Shown one piece after another: positions 13,348 through 15,386 of a DNA stretch of 15,386 nucleotides; the first letter of the stretch is position 1, and every line of letters begins with the position of its first letter. A program made the position numbers and the translations under genes. This stretch comes from Acidobacteriota bacterium (GTDB lineage Bacteria > Acidobacteriota > HRBIN11): NCBI GenBank assembly GCA_030550225.1, contig JAUQPV010000032.1:1-15386 (forward strand), given 5' to 3'. Below the pieces are notes generated by a model. The model was not told where the DNA came from. It saw only the letters and a program-made list of their open reading frames with translations, and did not search any database.

Positions 13348-14379
13348 TCATGAGGCATCCCGGACCCCGGAGAGAGAGGCACGCGCCATCTCCCGGTCGG
13401 CCTCGGGAGGTTTATGTTTGTTCCCCAGCACATATCCCAGGACGTCGATCACGACCCGGGCAGCCAACTGGGCCGTCAGTCCCGCCACGTCGTAAGGCGG
13501 GGCGACCTCCACGACGTCCAGACCGATGACTCGGTTACGGGTACAAACTTCTCGCAAGAGAAGGCGGGCCTCCCAGTAGGTCAGACCGCCGGGCTCGGGG
13601 GTCCCCGTCCCGGGTGCGACGCTGGGGTCGAAGACGTCGATGTCTATCGAGATGTAGACGTTCTTCCCCCGGGGCAAGCGGTCGGCGCAGGCGGCCGGGC
13701 CTTGGAACTTAATGTCCCCGGTCGTGAGGACCGTGAAGCCCATCGATTCGAGCTCCCGATGGTACACCTCGTCGTTTAAGATGCCCCGGATGCCGACCTG
13801 GGTGAGGCCGTCCAGGAAGGGCAAACTCATCACATGGCGGAAGGGGCTTCCGTGCGTGAAACGAGCGCCGTCCAACTGATCGAGCACGTCCATATGGGTA
13901 TCGAAGTGGACGATGTGGATCGGCGCATGACCCGGCCAGGCCCGCAAGATGGGGTATGTCATCGAGTGGTCGCCGCCCAGGAAGACGGGAAAGAGGGGTC
14001 GTTCGAACAACATGCGGGCCGCCTCGGTGATGCGGTCGAAGGTGACCTGGAGTTCCGAGGCCAGGACCGGTACGTCCCCGCAGTCCAGGAGGTGGTATCC
14101 CTGGAGGATCGTCTTCCGTTCGTCCACGTCGTAGAGGCCCGTCAGGCCTTTTAGAGGGCCATGAGCGGCGACGACCCCGGCCTCATCATAAGTGTAAAGC
14201 ATCGAGGCTTCCCGGATGGCCCGGGGACCGTACCGGGCGCCCGGTCGGTTCGTCGTCGCCATGTCCAAGGGGACGCCCAGGACGGCGATGTCAGCCCAGG
14301 CGAGGTCTTCCTCACTGCGCCAGACGGGGGCGCCCAGGAAGGAGACATGACCGGCGTAAGGCATCCGCATCGTCTTCAT
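13348..14379 (-). CDS. speB: Agmatinase-family ureohydrolase
   Basis: A binuclear manganese enzyme of the arginase/agmatinase family that releases urea from a guanidino compound, most likely agmatine to putrescine. The 343-residue product carries all metal ligands: GGDHS with His138, FDTHMD with Asp160, His162 and Asp164, and SIDIDVFDP with Asp246 and Asp248. THGSPF (175-180) and PGTGTPEPGG are also typical. The metal motif reads DTHMD where agmatinases commonly have DAHxD, so a related guanidinobutyrase or guanidinase activity is possible. The first ATG in frame, 14385, is only one base from its GGAGAGG; the ATG at 14379 has a 7-base spacing and is preferred. The gene and the asparaginase downstream both release nitrogen from amino-acid derivatives. 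Confidence 0.88.
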   Translation of the reverse strand: MKTMRMPYAGHVSFLGAPVWRSEEDLAWADIAVLGVPLDMATTNRPGARYGPRAIREASMLYTYDEAGVVAAHGPLKGLTGLYDVDERKTILQGYHLLDCGDVPVLASELQVTFDRITEAARMLFERPLFPVFLGGDHSMTYPILRAWPGHAPIHIVHFDTHMDVLDQLDGARFTHGSPFRHVMSLPFLDGLTQVGIRGILNDEVYHRELESMGFTVLTTGDIKFQGPAACADRLPRGKNVYISIDIDVFDPSVAPGTGTPEPGGLTYWEARLLLREVCTRNRVIGLDVVEVAPPYDVAGLTAQLAARVVIDVLGYVLGNKHKPPEADREMARASLSGVRDAS

Positions 14380-14425
14380 GGCCATGCCTCTCCGGGAAGG
14401 ACGGATGAAGATGATTCGGACAAGG

Positions 14426-14448
14426 CTCTCCTCTTGACGAGAGGAGAG
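14426..14448 (-). other. Hairpin in the probable agmatinase 5' leader
   Basis: CTCTCCTC and GAGGAGAG form a perfect 8-bp stem, extendable by a T-A pair, with a short loop. It lies about 35 bases upstream of the agmatinase Shine-Dalgarno. No T-run follows on the minus strand, so it is not a standard terminator. It may stabilise the mRNA or bind a regulator. Confidence 0.4.
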
Positions 14449-14924
14449 GGCTCAGGTCAAGCGTGGTGCCTTCGCATTGTAGGTCACCGAGCAACTTATG
14501 GCAAGTTCTACGGTGCGAGCCACGGCGTTGGCCTGTTGATCGGATTCAACACGCGTGTCGCATCGGATAGACACACGCTGGCCTCCGGTGAGGCCGGGTC
14601 GGAAGCGAGGCATGGGATTCAAAGGAAAGGGATAGAGACTCATTTGGCATGGGATTTGCGCTAAAAGTCTGGACGTTCCGTCAGTCGAGACGGCCGGTGC
14701 GCGCATCTGGGCCCCTTTCGATGACGGGTGGCCGTACGCCGTAGACCTGCGTGGGGGGCGGGTGGCGTTTGCCCTGCGGTGGTGGGCACGAGGTTTCGGC
14801 AGTGGCGGCGGGGGAGGGCCCGCGAGCGTGAGAGGCGAGACATCCAGGACGGGCTTCCCAAAGGTGGCTATAGAGAAGCCGCCCATGCCGGAAGGGTCTG
14901 TGGAGGTCTTCCCAGGCCCCCAGT

Positions 14925-14930
14925 TATGAT
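14925..14930 (+). promoter_or_regulatory. Candidate -10 box for apgM
   Basis: TATGAT differs from the sigma-70 consensus TATAAT at one position and sits 41 bp before the apgM start. No convincing -35 hexamer is visible 16-18 bp upstream, so it is only tentative. Confidence 0.3.
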
Positions 14931-14971
14931 AAACTGAGGCTTCCTTCCGAATGTCCTGAACGAGGTCCTCG

Positions 14972-15386
14972 ATGGATGCCTGGATGACTCTCCTGCACGA
15001 ATTGGTCGTTGAGAATACGACGAAGATCGTCCTGTTGGTTTGTGACGGCCTGGGCGATACCCCCTTCCAAGGGGGGAAGACGGCCCTGGAAGCGGCCCAG
15101 AAGCCGAACCTGGACGCCCTGGCCCACAAGTCGGCCCTCGGCTTAGCGGACCCTGTAGGCCCCGGGATCACGCCGGGGAGCGGTCCGGGCCACCTGGCCC
15201 TCTTCGGATACGATCCCTTGGTCTACCGAGTCGGCCGCGGCGTCCTCTCGGCTCTCGGCGTCGGCCTTGAGCTTCAGCCCGGGGACGTGGCGGCTCGTGG
15301 GAATTTCGCCACGGCTGACCCGACGACGGGGGTCATCACCGACCGTCGGGCGGGCCGGATCCCGACGGACTTGTGTATACGTCTGT
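14972..15386 (+). CDS. apgM: 2,3-bisphosphoglycerate-independent phosphoglycerate mutase, archaeal type (partial, 3' end outside window)
   Basis: Interconverts 3- and 2-phosphoglycerate in glycolysis and gluconeogenesis; a metalloenzyme of the alkaline-phosphatase superfamily. The first 138 codons are present and the gene runs off the right edge. Visible landmarks are IVLLVCDGLGDTP with the metal-binding Asp residues, GKTALEAAQKPNLDALA, and PGITPGSGPGHLALFGYDP containing the Ser that is phosphorylated in catalysis. RVGRGVLSALGVG, GDVAARGNFATAD and ITDRRAGRI follow. This order is diagnostic of ApgM (about 400 residues when complete), not of the common GpmI. GAGG six bases before ATG 14972 supports the start; an internal ATG at 14984 is a weaker alternative. 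Confidence 0.93.
   Translation, partial: MDAWMTLLHELVVENTTKIVLLVCDGLGDTPFQGGKTALEAAQKPNLDALAHKSALGLADPVGPGITPGSGPGHLALFGYDPLVYRVGRGVLSALGVGLELQPGDVAARGNFATADPTTGVITDRRAGRIPTDLCIRL

Larger units (their letters stand above)
14380..14971. other. 590-bp intergenic region without recognisable gene
   Basis: It holds the agmatinase ribosome-binding site (14387-14393), a hairpin (14426-14448) and the candidate apgM promoter near 14925. Neither the octamer nor the heptamer system occurs here, unlike the other gaps of this size. A stop-free plus-strand stretch runs from 14636 to the TGA at 14927-14929 (97 codons, no good start codon, includes VETAGARIWAPFDDGWPYAV). It might be a decayed gene end. I recognise no family. 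Confidence 0.5.

Noticed and set aside
14161..14664. 167-codon plus-strand frame overlapping the agmatinase start
   Set aside because: More than a third of it is antisense to the agmatinase gene, and the translation has no recognisable motif or plausible ribosome-binding site.
14452..15171. 239-codon minus-strand frame opposite apgM
   Set aside because: It overlaps the well-supported apgM start region in antisense and its composition (Arg, Pro, Ser rich) is that of a GC-rich shadow frame.
1..15386. tRNA or rRNA genes
   Set aside because: No segment with a T-loop-like motif paired with a matching acceptor stem was found by eye; a structural search would settle it.

Overview
The window is a GC-rich stretch of a bacterial chromosome. 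It holds thirteen recognisable protein-coding genes, twelve complete and one cut by the right edge, and no RNA gene, CRISPR array, transposase or phage gene that I could find. The gene set (LepA, signal peptidase I, MEP-pathway IspD, long-chain polyprenyl synthase, PilT, a Tat-exported hydrolase, a TlpA-type thioredoxin) suggests a diderm, free-living bacterium with type IV pili and respiratory quinones. The archaeal-type phosphoglycerate mutase (ApgM) and the LDH-like malate dehydrogenase occur together in several deep-branching or thermophilic bacterial phyla and in Acidobacteriota-like lineages. I cannot fix the taxon from sequence alone.

Layout. 62-5204 (+): lepA, lepB, a MerR-type regulator, a polyprenyl diphosphate synthase and mdh, all in one direction. 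5218-6477 (-): an exported LysM protein, convergent with mdh. 6478-6933: a divergent intergenic region. 6934-11683 (+): ispD, a branched-chain aminotransferase (ilvE), pilT overlapping recX, and a TlpA-like thioredoxin. 11977-14379 (-): an isoaspartyl/glycosyl-asparaginase and an agmatinase-family ureohydrolase. 14380-14971: a gap of about 590 bp. 14972-end (+): the start of apgM. The genes are mostly housekeeping: translation and protein export, isoprenoid and quinone supply, central carbon and amino-acid metabolism, and nitrogen salvage from amides and guanidines.

The unusual content lies between the genes. Most intergenic gaps above about 80 bp contain one or both of two degenerate microrepeat systems. 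The first is an octamer system (period 8, unit near TCGGCAGT or its complement). Its arrays come in inverted pairs that would fold as long hairpins with arms of roughly 18-44 nt and loops from about 13 nt to over 200 nt. The second is a heptamer system (period 7, unit GGTGCTG or its complement, with an almost invariant ACC/GGT). It sits inside a ~205-225 bp element with inverted ends near AGCCGTTCGG. Two complete copies (7653-7858 and, inverted, 13120-13344) are about 90% identical outside the arrays but differ in heptamer number, and a truncated third copy lies at 10872-10938. Both complete copies start within a few bases of the stop codon of the gene upstream of them. No gene in the window explains these elements. 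They are the best candidate here for something undescribed.
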